Positions 7,763 through 16,866 of a DNA stretch of 55,117 bases are shown piece by piece. Origin of the DNA: Candidatus Pacearchaeota archaeon (lineage in GTDB: Archaea > Nanobdellota > Nanobdellia > Pacearchaeales > GW2011-AR1); the NCBI GenBank assembly GCA_017609285.1, contig JAFCEE010000001.1, positions 82,475 to 137,591 of the forward strand. The letters are read 5' to 3'. The notes under the pieces are model-generated. The model ran no database searches and was not told the DNA's origin. It saw only the letters and a program-made list of their open reading frames with translations. Position 1 is the first letter of the stretch. Each line of letters begins with the position of its first letter. The translations under genes and the position numbers were made by a program.

Positions 7763-8167
7763 ATGAAACTCAAGAAAAGAAAAAAATCACGAAGAATGAG
7801 GGGCACTAGGTTACATGGACATGCAATGAAAAAACATAAGGGGAAAGGTAATCGAGGGGGGAAAGGCATGTCAGGAACAGGAAAAAGAGCTGATCAGAAA
7901 AAAACTTATATTCTGAAATATAAAAAAAATTATTTTGGTAAAAAGGCGGGAAAAAAGAAAATTAAAAAAACCAAGGGAATAAATATTGGAGATATAGAAA
8001 AAAATTTGAAAAACTTTGTAAATAAAAAAGGGGAAATTGAATTAAAAGATTATAAGATTTTGGGCAATGGAGAGATAAAGCAAGCTATAACAATAAAGGC
8101 AAAATTATTTTCAAAAAAGGCAAAAGAAAAAATAGAAAAAGCTGGTGGAAAAGCTGTGAAAATATAA
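7763..8167 (+). CDS. rpl15: 50S ribosomal protein uL15
   Basis: Large-subunit protein with the Gly-rich basic N-terminus (MRGTRLHGHAMKKHKGKGNRGGKGMSG region), followed by a Lys-rich middle and the C-terminal domain ending KAKEKIEKAGGKAVKI, the L15 signature. 134 residues, slightly short for archaea (about 145). It directly precedes secY by three bases, the canonical junction. Confidence 0.96.
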   Translation: MKLKKRKKSRRMRGTRLHGHAMKKHKGKGNRGGKGMSGTGKRADQKKTYILKYKKNYFGKKAGKKKIKKTKGINIGDIEKNLKNFVNKKGEIELKDYKILGNGEIKQAITIKAKLFSKKAKEKIEKAGGKAVKI

Positions 8168-8170
8168 AAA

Positions 8171-9556
8171 ATGAGGTTTCGAAATATATTGCGGCAGTTA
8201 CCAGAAATTAAAGGGCCCACTGAAAAAAAGTTAGGTTTTAATGTTAAACTTAAATGGACTTTAATTGTTTTAGTTACTTTCTTTGTTCTTGCTAATATTC
8301 CTTTATATGGCTTAGCTAAAAATGCTTTACAGAGATTTCAGTATTTAGCTATTATTCTTGGAACAGATTTTGGTAGCATAATAAGTTTGGGTATAGGCCC
8401 TATTGTTATGGCATCTATTATTTTACAACTTTTAGTTGGAAGTAAAATTATAGATATAGATACAACAAGTGAAGAAGGGAAGAAATATTTTCAAGGTCTG
8501 CAGAAGTTAATGGTTTTTGGTTTTGTAATTTTTGAAGCCTTAGTGTATGTTTTAATGAGGGGTTTAGAAGCAATGCCAGGTTATACTGGTATTGTTGTTT
8601 TCCAATTATGTTTAGGAGGTTTGGCTATAGTTTTTATGGACGAGTTAGTCCAAAAATGGGGTTTTGGCTCTGGTGTAAGTTTGTTTATTGCTGCAGGTGT
8701 TGGTTGGAGATTGTTTACAGGAATGTTTCAGTTTATAAATGAGGCAGGACAAAACTGTTTGTTAGATTTTTCCAGAACAGCTTGTGCAGGCAAGGTTTTA
8801 GTTATGATACAATCTATAATAAATCAGGCCCCTACAGAAGCTTTTAAGGCCTTTGCTATTCTTGCTGTTACTGCAATTATATTTTTGGTTGTAGTATGGG
8901 CCCAATCTTTGAAGGTCGAAGTGCCATTAAGTTTTGATAGGTTGAGGGGTTATGGTATTAGATGGCCTCTTTCATTTTTTTATGCATCTGTTATTCCTGT
9001 TATTTTAACTGCTGCCTTAGCAGCTAACTTACAATTATTTGCAGGTTTACTTGAAAACTGGCTTGGGAGTCCTACTTTCCTTGGAACTTTTATAAATGGG
9101 AGGCCTGTATCAGGTTTAGTTTTTTGGATTTCTCCTGTTAATATTTTAGAAGCTTCTATAACAGGAAGTTTAAGGGCTATTTTTATTGTTAAGGCTATAA
9201 CTCACATTTTATTTTATGTTGTTTTTTCTACCATATTTGCGATTTTTTGGGTTAAGACAAGTGGTATGGATGCTTCTTCACAAGCTAAAAATATTGTTAA
9301 TAGTGGCTTACAAATTCCTGGGTTTAGAAAAGACGAAAGAGTTTTAGAATCGGTGTTAGGAAGATATGTTATGCCATTAACTGTTATGGGTGGCGCCTCT
9401 ATAGGTTTGTTAGCTGCTTCTGCAAATTTATTGGGGGCTCTAACTTCTGGAACAGCCATTTTACTTGCTGTTATGATTATGTATCAATTTTATACTAATA
9501 TAGCTCAACAACATGCTGTAGATATGCATCCTGCCCTGAAAAAAATGATGGGTTAG
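8171..9556 (+). CDS. secY: Protein translocase channel subunit SecY
   Basis: Central subunit of the Sec61/SecYEG channel. About ten membrane helices are visible across 461 residues. The N-terminus includes the LPEIKGPTEKK segment and TM1; the plug region LGTDFGSIISLGIGPIVMASIILQLLVG is strongly conserved, as is the cytosolic loop VEVPLSFDRLRGYGIRWPLSFFYAS. The C-terminal MYQFYTNIAQQ...HPALKKMMG end is archaeal. Last member of the ribosomal superoperon. Confidence 0.97.
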   Translation: MRFRNILRQLPEIKGPTEKKLGFNVKLKWTLIVLVTFFVLANIPLYGLAKNALQRFQYLAIILGTDFGSIISLGIGPIVMASIILQLLVGSKIIDIDTTSEEGKKYFQGLQKLMVFGFVIFEALVYVLMRGLEAMPGYTGIVVFQLCLGGLAIVFMDELVQKWGFGSGVSLFIAAGVGWRLFTGMFQFINEAGQNCLLDFSRTACAGKVLVMIQSIINQAPTEAFKAFAILAVTAIIFLVVVWAQSLKVEVPLSFDRLRGYGIRWPLSFFYASVIPVILTAALAANLQLFAGLLENWLGSPTFLGTFINGRPVSGLVFWISPVNILEASITGSLRAIFIVKAITHILFYVVFSTIFAIFWVKTSGMDASSQAKNIVNSGLQIPGFRKDERVLESVLGRYVMPLTVMGGASIGLLAASANLLGALTSGTAILLAVMIMYQFYTNIAQQHAVDMHPALKKMMG

Positions 9557-9590
9557 TTAAGTTTATAAAAGAAAAGAGGTTGAAACAAAA

Positions 9591-10115
9591 ATGAAAGGGA
9601 TAAAAACTTTAATGCTGGTTATGGTAGTAAGTTTTTTAATTGCTAGTTTTTGGAGCAAGGTTCCTGTTATTAAAGAAACAGTGCATTTTGTTTTAGATCC
9701 TACTGCTGGCTCTCTTCTTAATTGGGATAAAACTCTTGGCATGTTTATTATTGTTTTTGTTATATCTATGGTCTTAACTTTTGTACAAAAATATGGAACA
9801 GACCAAGTGACATTAAAGAAAATAAAAGAAGAACAGAAACTATTGCAAGAAGAAATTAAGAAATATAAAGACAGGCCAGAAAAGATTTTAGAATTGAACA
9901 AAAAACAGATGGAGATTATACCAAAAACTTTTGATATTACAATGAAACCTCTTATTTATACATTTATCCCTTTTATCTTATTTTTCAGATGGTTTAATGA
10001 TTATTTTTCTCTTGTCGAATATAAGTTTTTTGGATTTTTGAATTGGTTTTGGTTTTATTTAATTTTCTCTATTGTGATTAGTAGCATTTTGAGGAAAGTT
10101 TTTAAAGTGGCTTAG
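9591..10115 (+). CDS. EMC3/TMCO1/DUF106-family membrane insertase-like protein
   Basis: A 174-residue membrane protein of the archaeal DUF106 family, the Oxa1/YidC superfamily branch that includes eukaryotic EMC3 and TMCO1. It shows a TM helix at about 5-20, a second at 47-66, a charged coiled-coil of about 75-115 (KIKEEQKLLQEEIKKYKDRPEKI), then two to three hydrophobic segments from about 120 to 172. It follows secY by 34 bases, consistent with co-expression with the translocon; in other archaea DUF106 genes are often near secY. Function in membrane-protein insertion is inferred from the family. Confidence 0.85.
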   Translation: MKGIKTLMLVMVVSFLIASFWSKVPVIKETVHFVLDPTAGSLLNWDKTLGMFIIVFVISMVLTFVQKYGTDQVTLKKIKEEQKLLQEEIKKYKDRPEKILELNKKQMEIIPKTFDITMKPLIYTFIPFILFFRWFNDYFSLVEYKFFGFLNWFWFYLIFSIVISSILRKVFKVA

Positions 10116-10128
10116 TCTGGATTTGGGA

Positions 10129-10515
10129 ATGGCAAAAGAAGACTATCTATTAAGATTCAGTTTGTTAGAACAAGAATCTAATAAATTACAAGAACAATTA
10201 CAAATAGTGGGCAGGGAGATTTCTGAGCTTGAAAGTTTAAGGCTTAGCATAGAAAAACTTGACAAAACAAAAGAAAAAGAGATTTTAGCTAATCTGGGAA
10301 GAGGTATTTTTATTAAATCTGAAATAAAAGAAAAGGAATTGTTTGTTAATGTTGGTTCTGGTGTCGTTCTGAAAAAGAAACCTCGAGATGCTGTGAAAAT
10401 TATAGATAAGCAGATTGGCCAGTTAGGTAGCTTGAGACAGAATTTAGAAGAAGAGATTGAGAAAATAAATTTAAGGTTGCAGGAATTAGTTGAAGAAGTG
10501 CAAAGAGCTCAATAA
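10129..10515 (+). CDS. pfdA: Prefoldin alpha subunit
   Basis: Jellyfish-shaped chaperone subunit delivering unfolded proteins to the thermosome. Two long coiled coils (about 5-45 and 85-125) flank a beta segment with LGRGIFIKSEI and LFVNVGSGVVLKKK, the alpha-type prefoldin hairpin. Length from the ATG at 10129 is 128 residues, close to the normal 140-150. A TTG two codons upstream is possible but less likely. It ends tail-to-tail with, and overlaps by seven bases, the following minus-strand gene. Confidence 0.9.
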   Translation: MAKEDYLLRFSLLEQESNKLQEQLQIVGREISELESLRLSIEKLDKTKEKEILANLGRGIFIKSEIKEKELFVNVGSGVVLKKKPRDAVKIIDKQIGQLGSLRQNLEEEIEKINLRLQELVEEVQRAQ

Positions 10516-11321
10516 CTTTTCCCAACTTTCTTCACAAATTTTTCTAAACTGAGAATTCCTAGCTCGCTTACAATAGCTTTAATATATTTTCCTGGAATTG
10601 ATTCAAAAGTAGGATTCCTTATTTTTATGTTTCTTGGGGCTTTTTTCCAGACCTCATGAAAATCTCGCTCTTCTAATTCAACTTCTTTTGTGAACTTCCA
10701 TGAGTCAGCAAGAATATATAGAGGAATTTTGTTATTGTAAGCTATTTGAGCAAATAAACCGCTTCCGACTTTATTTATTATTCTGTCTTTCAAAATAGCA
10801 TCTGCTCCAAAGAAAACCATATCTACTTTTTTTGTTTCCTGTTCTCTTGTTAAGGCTATTTTTGCAGCTGAATCAACAAATTGGGTAACAGGAATGCCTG
10901 CCTTTCTTAATTCGCGCGCTGTTTTTCTGCCTTGATATAAAGGTCTTGTCTCAGTATTGTAAACCTCAAATTTCTTTCCTTTTTTCTTAGCATAAATTAA
11001 AGCTTGAACTACAGTAGTAGAATGACAGTGAGTAAATATAACTGAATTTTTTTTTATTAACCTAGAAGTTAATGAGTTAATCTTGTTCTGGGTTTTGGCA
11101 AAATGTTGTAGGATTTTTTTTAAACCTAATTTTTCATACTTGTTTAAGGTATTAATTAGAAGAGGTTCTGTTGGTCTCGCTTTTATCAGTTTTTTTCTAG
11201 TCTCTTTTGTTGGTAAAAGAGAGTAGGCTTTTAATGCAGCTTTAGCAATATCTCTAGCTCCCTGTATTTTAATCTGCTTAATATTTTTTACTATCTTTTC
11301 TACCTGCTCTTTTTTCCTCAT
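10509..11321 (-). CDS. Ribose-1,5-bisphosphate isomerase / eIF2B alpha-related protein
   Basis: A 270-residue member of the eIF2B/MtnA/R15P isomerase superfamily. Residues matching the archaeal R15P isomerase active site are present: C99 in FTHCHS and D174 in FFGADAI, plus the NTETRPLYQGRKTA segment at 122-135. In archaea R15P isomerase converts ribose-1,5-bisphosphate to ribulose-1,5-bisphosphate in the AMP pathway feeding type III RuBisCO. It is shorter than the roughly 320 residues of characterised enzymes, mainly at the N-terminus. An aIF2B-like role cannot be excluded; no RuBisCO or AMP phosphorylase gene is in the window. Confidence 0.75.
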   Translation of the reverse strand: MRKKEQVEKIVKNIKQIKIQGARDIAKAALKAYSLLPTKETRKKLIKARPTEPLLINTLNKYEKLGLKKILQHFAKTQNKINSLTSRLIKKNSVIFTHCHSTTVVQALIYAKKKGKKFEVYNTETRPLYQGRKTARELRKAGIPVTQFVDSAAKIALTREQETKKVDMVFFGADAILKDRIINKVGSGLFAQIAYNNKIPLYILADSWKFTKEVELEERDFHEVWKKAPRNIKIRNPTFESIPGKYIKAIVSELGILSLEKFVKKVGKSY

Positions 11322-11452
11322 TTTAAGAAGAAGAAAAAAGAATATAAAAAACTTGCTAAGGCAGGAAAACTCTATAAAAACTCACATTTTTACTTCATGG
11401 CATCTTTTACAAATTTCGTAGGATTTAAAAATAATCACTTCTTCATGCCCTT

Positions 11453-12310
11453 ATGTTAGAAATGCTTTTGAGTCCTAGAAGAGCAGAAAGAAACCCATGG
11501 GAAATGTTTTTTGTTGGTTTGTTTTATGCCTCCCTCTCCGTATTATTAGTTAATTGGATTTTTTCTTCTGATGCTGTTTTGTCAAAATATTCTGGTATGC
11601 TTGTAGTTACTTTTAGTGTTATGTTCTCTTTACCTTTTATGTTTTATTTAATTAAAAATGAAGAGGAAAAAGATATGGCTTATGAAGGTATGCTCAGAAT
11701 TTTGAGAGAGCATTCAAAAGCTTTAATAGCTTTGTTATGGTTGTTTCTTGGTTTTATTGTTGCTTTTTCTTTTTGGCATATTGTTCTGCCTTCAAACCAG
11801 AGTTTTCAAGTTCAGATTGAAACTTATTGTTTGATAAATAAACCTACTAAGTTTGAAGAATGTGTAAATGAGTATGAAGTAGAGGGTAGAGCTAAAACAA
11901 CTGCTTTTTTAACAGCAAAAGATAGGATATTTATGATTTTCGCAAATAATGTTTATGTTTTAATATTTACCTTAGTTTTCTCGCTAATATTTGGAGCAGG
12001 TGCTATATTTATTCTTGCTTGGAATGCAAGTGTAATAGCTGCAGCCATAGGAATTTTTACAAAATCTAATTTAAATCAGCTTCCCTTAGGTATATTGAGA
12101 TATATGATTCATGGCTTGCCGGAGATAGCGGCTTATTTTATCGCTGCTTTAGCAGGAGGTATAATTTCTGTAGCTGTTATAAAACACGATACCAAGTCTG
12201 AAAAATTCTGGAGTATTTTGCAGGATTCTTTAAATTTAATTATTATAGCCATAGTAATTTTATTTATAGCTGCTTTAGTTGAAGTTTTTATAACTCCTAT
12301 TTTGTTTTAA
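11453..12310 (+). CDS. SpoIIM-family integral membrane protein
   Basis: A 285-residue protein with about six membrane helices, of the SpoIIM/DUF95 family widespread in archaea. The family pattern is seen in GAGAIFILAWNASVIAAAIGIF and in LRYMIHGLPEIAAYFIAALAGGIIS, with a final TM helix (IIIAIVILFIAALVEVFITPILF). The molecular role in archaea is unknown. A TTTAAAAA element near 11424 would put the transcript start almost at the ATG. An extracellular loop of about 60 residues with two cysteines lies around 120-150. Confidence 0.8.
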   Translation: MLEMLLSPRRAERNPWEMFFVGLFYASLSVLLVNWIFSSDAVLSKYSGMLVVTFSVMFSLPFMFYLIKNEEEKDMAYEGMLRILREHSKALIALLWLFLGFIVAFSFWHIVLPSNQSFQVQIETYCLINKPTKFEECVNEYEVEGRAKTTAFLTAKDRIFMIFANNVYVLIFTLVFSLIFGAGAIFILAWNASVIAAAIGIFTKSNLNQLPLGILRYMIHGLPEIAAYFIAALAGGIISVAVIKHDTKSEKFWSILQDSLNLIIIAIVILFIAALVEVFITPILF

Positions 12311-12353
12311 AGTTTTATTAAGCGAACAAATAATAAAAGAACTTTTAAATAAA

Positions 12354-12361
12354 TTTAAATA
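12354..12361 (+). promoter_or_regulatory. TATA box for the zinc-ribbon/aglB transcript
   Basis: TTTAAATA, centred about 25 bases before the ATG at 12383, so the transcript would be leaderless. A second copy lies ten bases upstream (12344-12351). Inference from spacing only. Confidence 0.55.
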
Positions 12362-12382
12362 ATCTTTTTTCAGTATAATAAA

Positions 12383-12523
12383 ATGGCAAAATTTGTTTGT
12401 ATAAATTGTGGATATAGATTTGAATCTGACACTGGGAAAAAAAGATGTCCATATTGTGGCCGCGAAGATGTAGAAGAAGAAAAATCAGCTGAAGAGCTTG
12501 TTGAAAAAGTTAGGGTTGAATAG
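12383..12523 (+). CDS. Small zinc-ribbon protein (rubredoxin-like)
   Basis: A 46-residue protein, too short for most gene finders. It reads MAKFVCINCGYRFES, then KKRCPYCGREDV, giving two CxxC knuckles (C6, C9, C22, C25) that form a zinc ribbon; the rest is an acidic tail. Small archaeal proteins of this type exist next to many operons and have no assigned function. It is preceded by a TATA box with leaderless spacing and lies five bases before aglB, so the two are probably co-transcribed. Confidence 0.75.
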   Translation: MAKFVCINCGYRFESDTGKKRCPYCGREDVEEEKSAEELVEKVRVE

Positions 12524-12528
12524 AAAAA

Positions 12529-15500
12529 ATGCAAGGGGAAGAAGAAAAAATAATAGAGGAGAGAAAGAAACAGGTAATTAATTTTCTTTTCAAGAAAAAG
12601 TTTATTATTATTTTTATTGGCTTAATTATCTTGCTTGGTTTAGCATGGTATATAAGAACAGCTAATGTAGAGAATTTAAAAGATATCACAACTCAAGACT
12701 ATACCTTAGGTCCTGACTTAGACCCTTTTTTGTTTTTAAGATATGCAAAATATATAGTTAATAATGGCAGATTAATGGAACATGATTCTATGAGATATGT
12801 GCCTTTAGGTTATGATACAGCAAAAGAAACAAGATTGTTACCTTATATGATTGCTTACTTCCATAAGATAATAAGTCCTTTCACCCATGAAAGTTTTAAT
12901 TACTCTGCTGCTATGTTTCCTGCTTTCATGTTTCTGCTTACAGTGATAGCTTTCTTCCTTTTTGTCAGAAAGGTTTTTGAGGATAATAAGTATAGGGACT
13001 TGATTAGTTTAGTTTCTACAGCTTTTTTTACAGTTTCGCCTTCATTAGTTTCAAGGACCGTAGCTGGCATACCAGAAAAAGAATCTGCTGGCTTTTTTTT
13101 CATGTTTCTTGCTTTTTATTTTTTCTTATTCTCATGGAAAACTAAAAAATTAAAAAATACTATATTGCTTTCTTTTTTAGCTGGGTTATCGACCGCATTA
13201 ATGGGGTTAATATGGGGTGGTTGGATTTATATTTTTGTTAGTATTGCATTATTTGGTTTAATTAGCTTTGTTTTTGGCAAGATTGATAAAAAAAGATTTC
13301 TCTCTTATACTATCTGGCTTTCTGTTTCTTTTATTGTTGTTATTTTATTTTCAGCTGAATATTCTTTAAAAAGCCTGATAATCTCTACTTCATCTGGATT
13401 AAGTTTTGTTGTATTTTCTTTAATCTTTATAGATTTTTTAATTTTTCAGACAAAAATAAAAAATTTAAATTTTATAAAAAAATTAAGAGAAAAATTTCCT
13501 GACAGGATTATTTCATTGTGTTTTTTAGTAGTTATTGGAGTAATTTTTTCTAGTATATTTTTTGGTATTTCCTTTATCCCAAATTTTATTGGAGATATAT
13601 TATTTCATTTAACTCAGCCTTATGCAGATAGGCTCTCTTTTACAGTAGCAGAAAACAGGCAACCTTATTTTACTGATTGGAAAAATAGTTTTGGTCCTAG
13701 TTTTTTAAGCTTTTTTAATTCTTTATTTTTTAATAAAATAAATATATACTCAAAGTTTATTAATAATTTATTAAGTTCCATTCCTCTTTTCTTTTGGTTG
13801 TTTATAATTGGATCGGTTGTGATGGTAGATAAAACAATCCCCTTTCTTAAACAAAAAGATAGATTAATCTTAATATTGGCTTATGTTTTGTGTTTGTTTG
13901 GATTGGTTTTTAGTAGATATTCTACTCCAATTCCTATAGAGGATCAGATTCATTTGAGAGTCTATCATACCTTTATATTTCTTTGTTTCGGTGTTTCTGT
14001 TTTATTATATATTTTTTTATTTTATACCATAAGAAAAAAGGGTGAAGAAAGTCCTGTTTTAGAGAAGATCTTCTTTCCATTATTTCTTTTTTATCCTTTT
14101 GTGTGGTTTTTGGCAATCCTTGGGAACGATAAAAAACCATATTTCTTTCTAGATGGTACAAATGCTATTAGTAATTTTATTTATTTTGGAGGTGTGATCC
14201 TACTTATAGGTATTCTTGGAATTGTTGGTTACAAAACTCTATCTTTAAATAAAAAGAAATGGTACTCATTATCATTTGGAGCAGTTTTTCCATTACTCCT
14301 ATTTTTTTTATTGCTGTCAAAACCCTTTTCCTATTTAGTTTTCATTTTATTAATAATTAATGGAGTTATTTTGGTATATTTAATTATGGTATCAATATCA
14401 TCATCAACCGAGATAAGAGCAATTAATTTTTCTTATTTATTCTTGCTTGTATTTTTCTTTGTTAGCTTAATCGGAGCAAGAAGCGCTATAAGATTAATTA
14501 TGGTATTGTCAATTCCTGCAGCGGTTCTCGTAGGATTTTTATTTGTAAATATATGTTATTATCTAAAAGAATTTAAAACAAATGCATATTGGCGACGGAT
14601 AATGGCAGTAATTTTTGTATTTATTTTAATCTTGACAGTTTATTCGTTTATGGCAAATCCACTGACAATCTTCAAAGGTGTTTCAGAATGGTCAAAACAA
14701 CCAGGGCAGCTACAAGTTTCTCTGGCAAATGCAAAAGCCATGATTCCTTCAGTTTATACATACCAATGGCAGAAAGCAATGTCTTGGGTTAGGAATAATA
14801 CAGATAAAAATGCTGTTTTTAGTCATTGGTGGGATTATGGTTACTGGTTGCAGAGTATTGGCGAGAGAGCTACTGTTCTTGATGGAGGAAATTCAATTAG
14901 TTATTGGAATCATTTGTTAGGAAGGCATGTTTTGTGTGGGCAAACTGAAAATGAAGCTTTAGAATTTTTATATGTCCATAATGCCACTCATCTTTTGATA
15001 GACTCAACAGATATAGGAAAGTATTCTGCTTATTCTTCTATCGGCTCTGATGAAAATTATGATAGGTATAGTCAGATATCTACTTTTATAGAGGATGAAA
15101 GAAGAATGCAAGAAACAAAAAATGGAACCTTGCATGTTTATTTGGGAAGCATGTTTCTTGATCAAGATTATTCATGGCAAAAAGATAATGAAAAAGAATT
15201 TTTACCAGCTTATAGAACAGGGATTGGTGGAGTTATCTTAAAAATGAATAATGAAAATGTGCCGGAGAAAGCTGATGCAGTATTTGTATATCAGGGCAGA
15301 CAGTTTAACATTCCTCTTAGACATGTATATTTTAAAGGAAAGCTTTATGATTTTGGGGATGGTTATAGTGGTTGTTTGTATATAATTCCAAGAGTTATAA
15401 ATCAAGGGCAGGGTATATCAATAAATAATATTGGTTCTGGTCTATTTTTAACAGAGAAAACAATGAAAGCTTTATGGGTTAAGCTTTATTTATTTAATGA

Positions 15501-15717
15501 AGGCAAAAACTTTAAACTTGTCCATAAAGAACAGGATTTTGTTGTAGAAAATTTGAAAAATCAGGGGGTTGAAATAGAAGATATTATTGTTTACAATGGT
15601 GTAAGAGGACCAATAAAAATCTGGGAAATTAACTATCCAAAAAATATTGAGTATAAGCTAGAATATCTTGAGAAAGCATATCCTGAATCTGTAAGAATAG
15701 CTAAAGATGTTTTTTAG
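12529..15717 (+). CDS. aglB: Oligosaccharyltransferase AglB (STT3 family)
   Basis: Catalytic subunit that transfers lipid-linked glycan to Asn in N-x-S/T sequons on the outer face of the membrane. An N-terminal TM helix (about 23-45) is followed by the first catalytic acidic motif GPDLDPF (61-67) in the first external loop, many TM helices to about residue 735, then the soluble domain with the diagnostic WWDYG motif at 767-771. The length of 1062 is in the range of archaeal AglB proteins. It opens the glycan island and probably shares a transcript with the zinc ribbon. Target proteins would arrive via the Sec genes in this window. Confidence 0.96.
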   Translation: MQGEEEKIIEERKKQVINFLFKKKFIIIFIGLIILLGLAWYIRTANVENLKDITTQDYTLGPDLDPFLFLRYAKYIVNNGRLMEHDSMRYVPLGYDTAKETRLLPYMIAYFHKIISPFTHESFNYSAAMFPAFMFLLTVIAFFLFVRKVFEDNKYRDLISLVSTAFFTVSPSLVSRTVAGIPEKESAGFFFMFLAFYFFLFSWKTKKLKNTILLSFLAGLSTALMGLIWGGWIYIFVSIALFGLISFVFGKIDKKRFLSYTIWLSVSFIVVILFSAEYSLKSLIISTSSGLSFVVFSLIFIDFLIFQTKIKNLNFIKKLREKFPDRIISLCFLVVIGVIFSSIFFGISFIPNFIGDILFHLTQPYADRLSFTVAENRQPYFTDWKNSFGPSFLSFFNSLFFNKINIYSKFINNLLSSIPLFFWLFIIGSVVMVDKTIPFLKQKDRLILILAYVLCLFGLVFSRYSTPIPIEDQIHLRVYHTFIFLCFGVSVLLYIFLFYTIRKKGEESPVLEKIFFPLFLFYPFVWFLAILGNDKKPYFFLDGTNAISNFIYFGGVILLIGILGIVGYKTLSLNKKKWYSLSFGAVFPLLLFFLLLSKPFSYLVFILLIINGVILVYLIMVSISSSTEIRAINFSYLFLLVFFFVSLIGARSAIRLIMVLSIPAAVLVGFLFVNICYYLKEFKTNAYWRRIMAVIFVFILILTVYSFMANPLTIFKGVSEWSKQPGQLQVSLANAKAMIPSVYTYQWQKAMSWVRNNTDKNAVFSHWWDYGYWLQSIGERATVLDGGNSISYWNHLLGRHVLCGQTENEALEFLYVHNATHLLIDSTDIGKYSAYSSIGSDENYDRYSQISTFIEDERRMQETKNGTLHVYLGSMFLDQDYSWQKDNEKEFLPAYRTGIGGVILKMNNENVPEKADAVFVYQGRQFNIPLRHVYFKGKLYDFGDGYSGCLYIIPRVINQGQGISINNIGSGLFLTEKTMKALWVKLYLFNEGKNFKLVHKEQDFVVENLKNQGVEIEDIIVYNGVRGPIKIWEINYPKNIEYKLEYLEKAYPESVRIAKDVF

Positions 15718-15857
15718 AATTTAAAACATGATTTGTTTTTAGAGAAACAATTAATTAAATTTTTCGACAAAAATCAGCATTAATTATTAGACACAGATTA
15801 TTAACAATATGGTATAGATAAGATTAAATTTTAAAACCCTTTTTCCCTAAAATTTAA

Positions 15858-16865
15858 ATGAATCCATTATTATTTTTCCCTGTTTTCATAGCTTTTTTTG
15901 TAACTTTTCTAGTTTTGCCTTCATGGATTAAAAGGGCAAAAAAAATAGGGCTTGTCTGGGAAGATATGAATAAATATAAGAAAAGAAAAGTGGCTGGTTC
16001 TGGTGGGATAACTATTGTTTTAGGCTTTATTCTTGCGATTTTATTTTATATAGCATTAAGAACCTTTTATTTTAATTCAAATGAGAAAATAATTGAAATT
16101 TTTGCACTACTAACTTCGATTTTAGTACTTGCTGGACTTGGTTTTGTCGATGACTTGTTAGGATGGAGACATGGAGGCCTTAGAAAAAGACACAGATTAT
16201 TTTTGTGTTTTTTTGCTGCTATTCCCTTAATGGTAATAAATGCAGGCCATAGTACAATTGTCTTACCTTTTTTTGGTTTGGTCAATCTTAAATTAGTTTA
16301 TCCTTTAATCTTAATTCCAATTGGAATTGTTGGCGCAACAACAACATTTAACTTTTTAGCTGGTTACAATGGTTTAGAAGCTGGACAAGGGATATTGTTG
16401 ATCGGAGCATTAAGTTTAGTTGCGTATTTAACTGGTACAAGTTGGCTAGCTTTAATTGGCTTATGTATGGTTTTTTCTTTACTTGCTTTTTGGATTTTTA
16501 ATAAATATCCTGCCAAAGTATTTCCAGGTGATGTTCTTACTTATCCTGTTGGCGGTCTAATTGCAATAATGGCAATACTTGGAAATTTTGAAAGAATAGC
16601 TGTTTTTTTCTTTATTCCTTATATTTTTGAAACTTTTTTAAAATTAAGAGGTAAGCTAATTAAACAATCATTCGGAAAACCGAAAAAAGATAACAGCTTA
16701 GAGCTTGCTTATAAAAAAGTTTATAGTTTAAATCATCTCGCTATTTTATTTTGGAAGAAAGTTAAAGGCAAGGCTTATGAAAAAGATGTTGTTATTTTTG
16801 TTTATATTTTGCAGATAATAATAATCTTATTAGGATTTGTTTTGTTCGGGAGCAGTATTTTTTAA
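15858..16865 (+). CDS. aglH: UDP-GlcNAc:lipid-phosphate GlcNAc-1-P transferase (Alg7/AglH-like)
   Basis: Polytopic enzyme of the GPT/MraY superfamily that starts a lipid-linked glycan on dolichyl phosphate at the inner membrane face. Family signatures are FVDDLLGWRHGG with the DD pair at 98-99, NFLAGYNGLEAGQ at 165-177, and FPGD with D225. These resemble eukaryotic DPAGT1 more than bacterial WecA. About ten TM helices in 335 residues. The preceding 140 bases hold an AATTTTAAAA element around 15824. The symbol is by analogy; the donor sugar is inferred. The flippase that follows starts one base after its stop. Confidence 0.88.
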   Translation: MNPLLFFPVFIAFFVTFLVLPSWIKRAKKIGLVWEDMNKYKKRKVAGSGGITIVLGFILAILFYIALRTFYFNSNEKIIEIFALLTSILVLAGLGFVDDLLGWRHGGLRKRHRLFLCFFAAIPLMVINAGHSTIVLPFFGLVNLKLVYPLILIPIGIVGATTTFNFLAGYNGLEAGQGILLIGALSLVAYLTGTSWLALIGLCMVFSLLAFWIFNKYPAKVFPGDVLTYPVGGLIAIMAILGNFERIAVFFFIPYIFETFLKLRGKLIKQSFGKPKKDNSLELAYKKVYSLNHLAILFWKKVKGKAYEKDVVIFVYILQIIIILLGFVLFGSSIF

Positions 16866-16866
16866 A

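Noticed and set aside
11384-11443. Minus-strand mini-frame with CKRCHE motif
   Set aside because: Only about 18 codons, GTG start, inside a promoter region; probably chance or a remnant.
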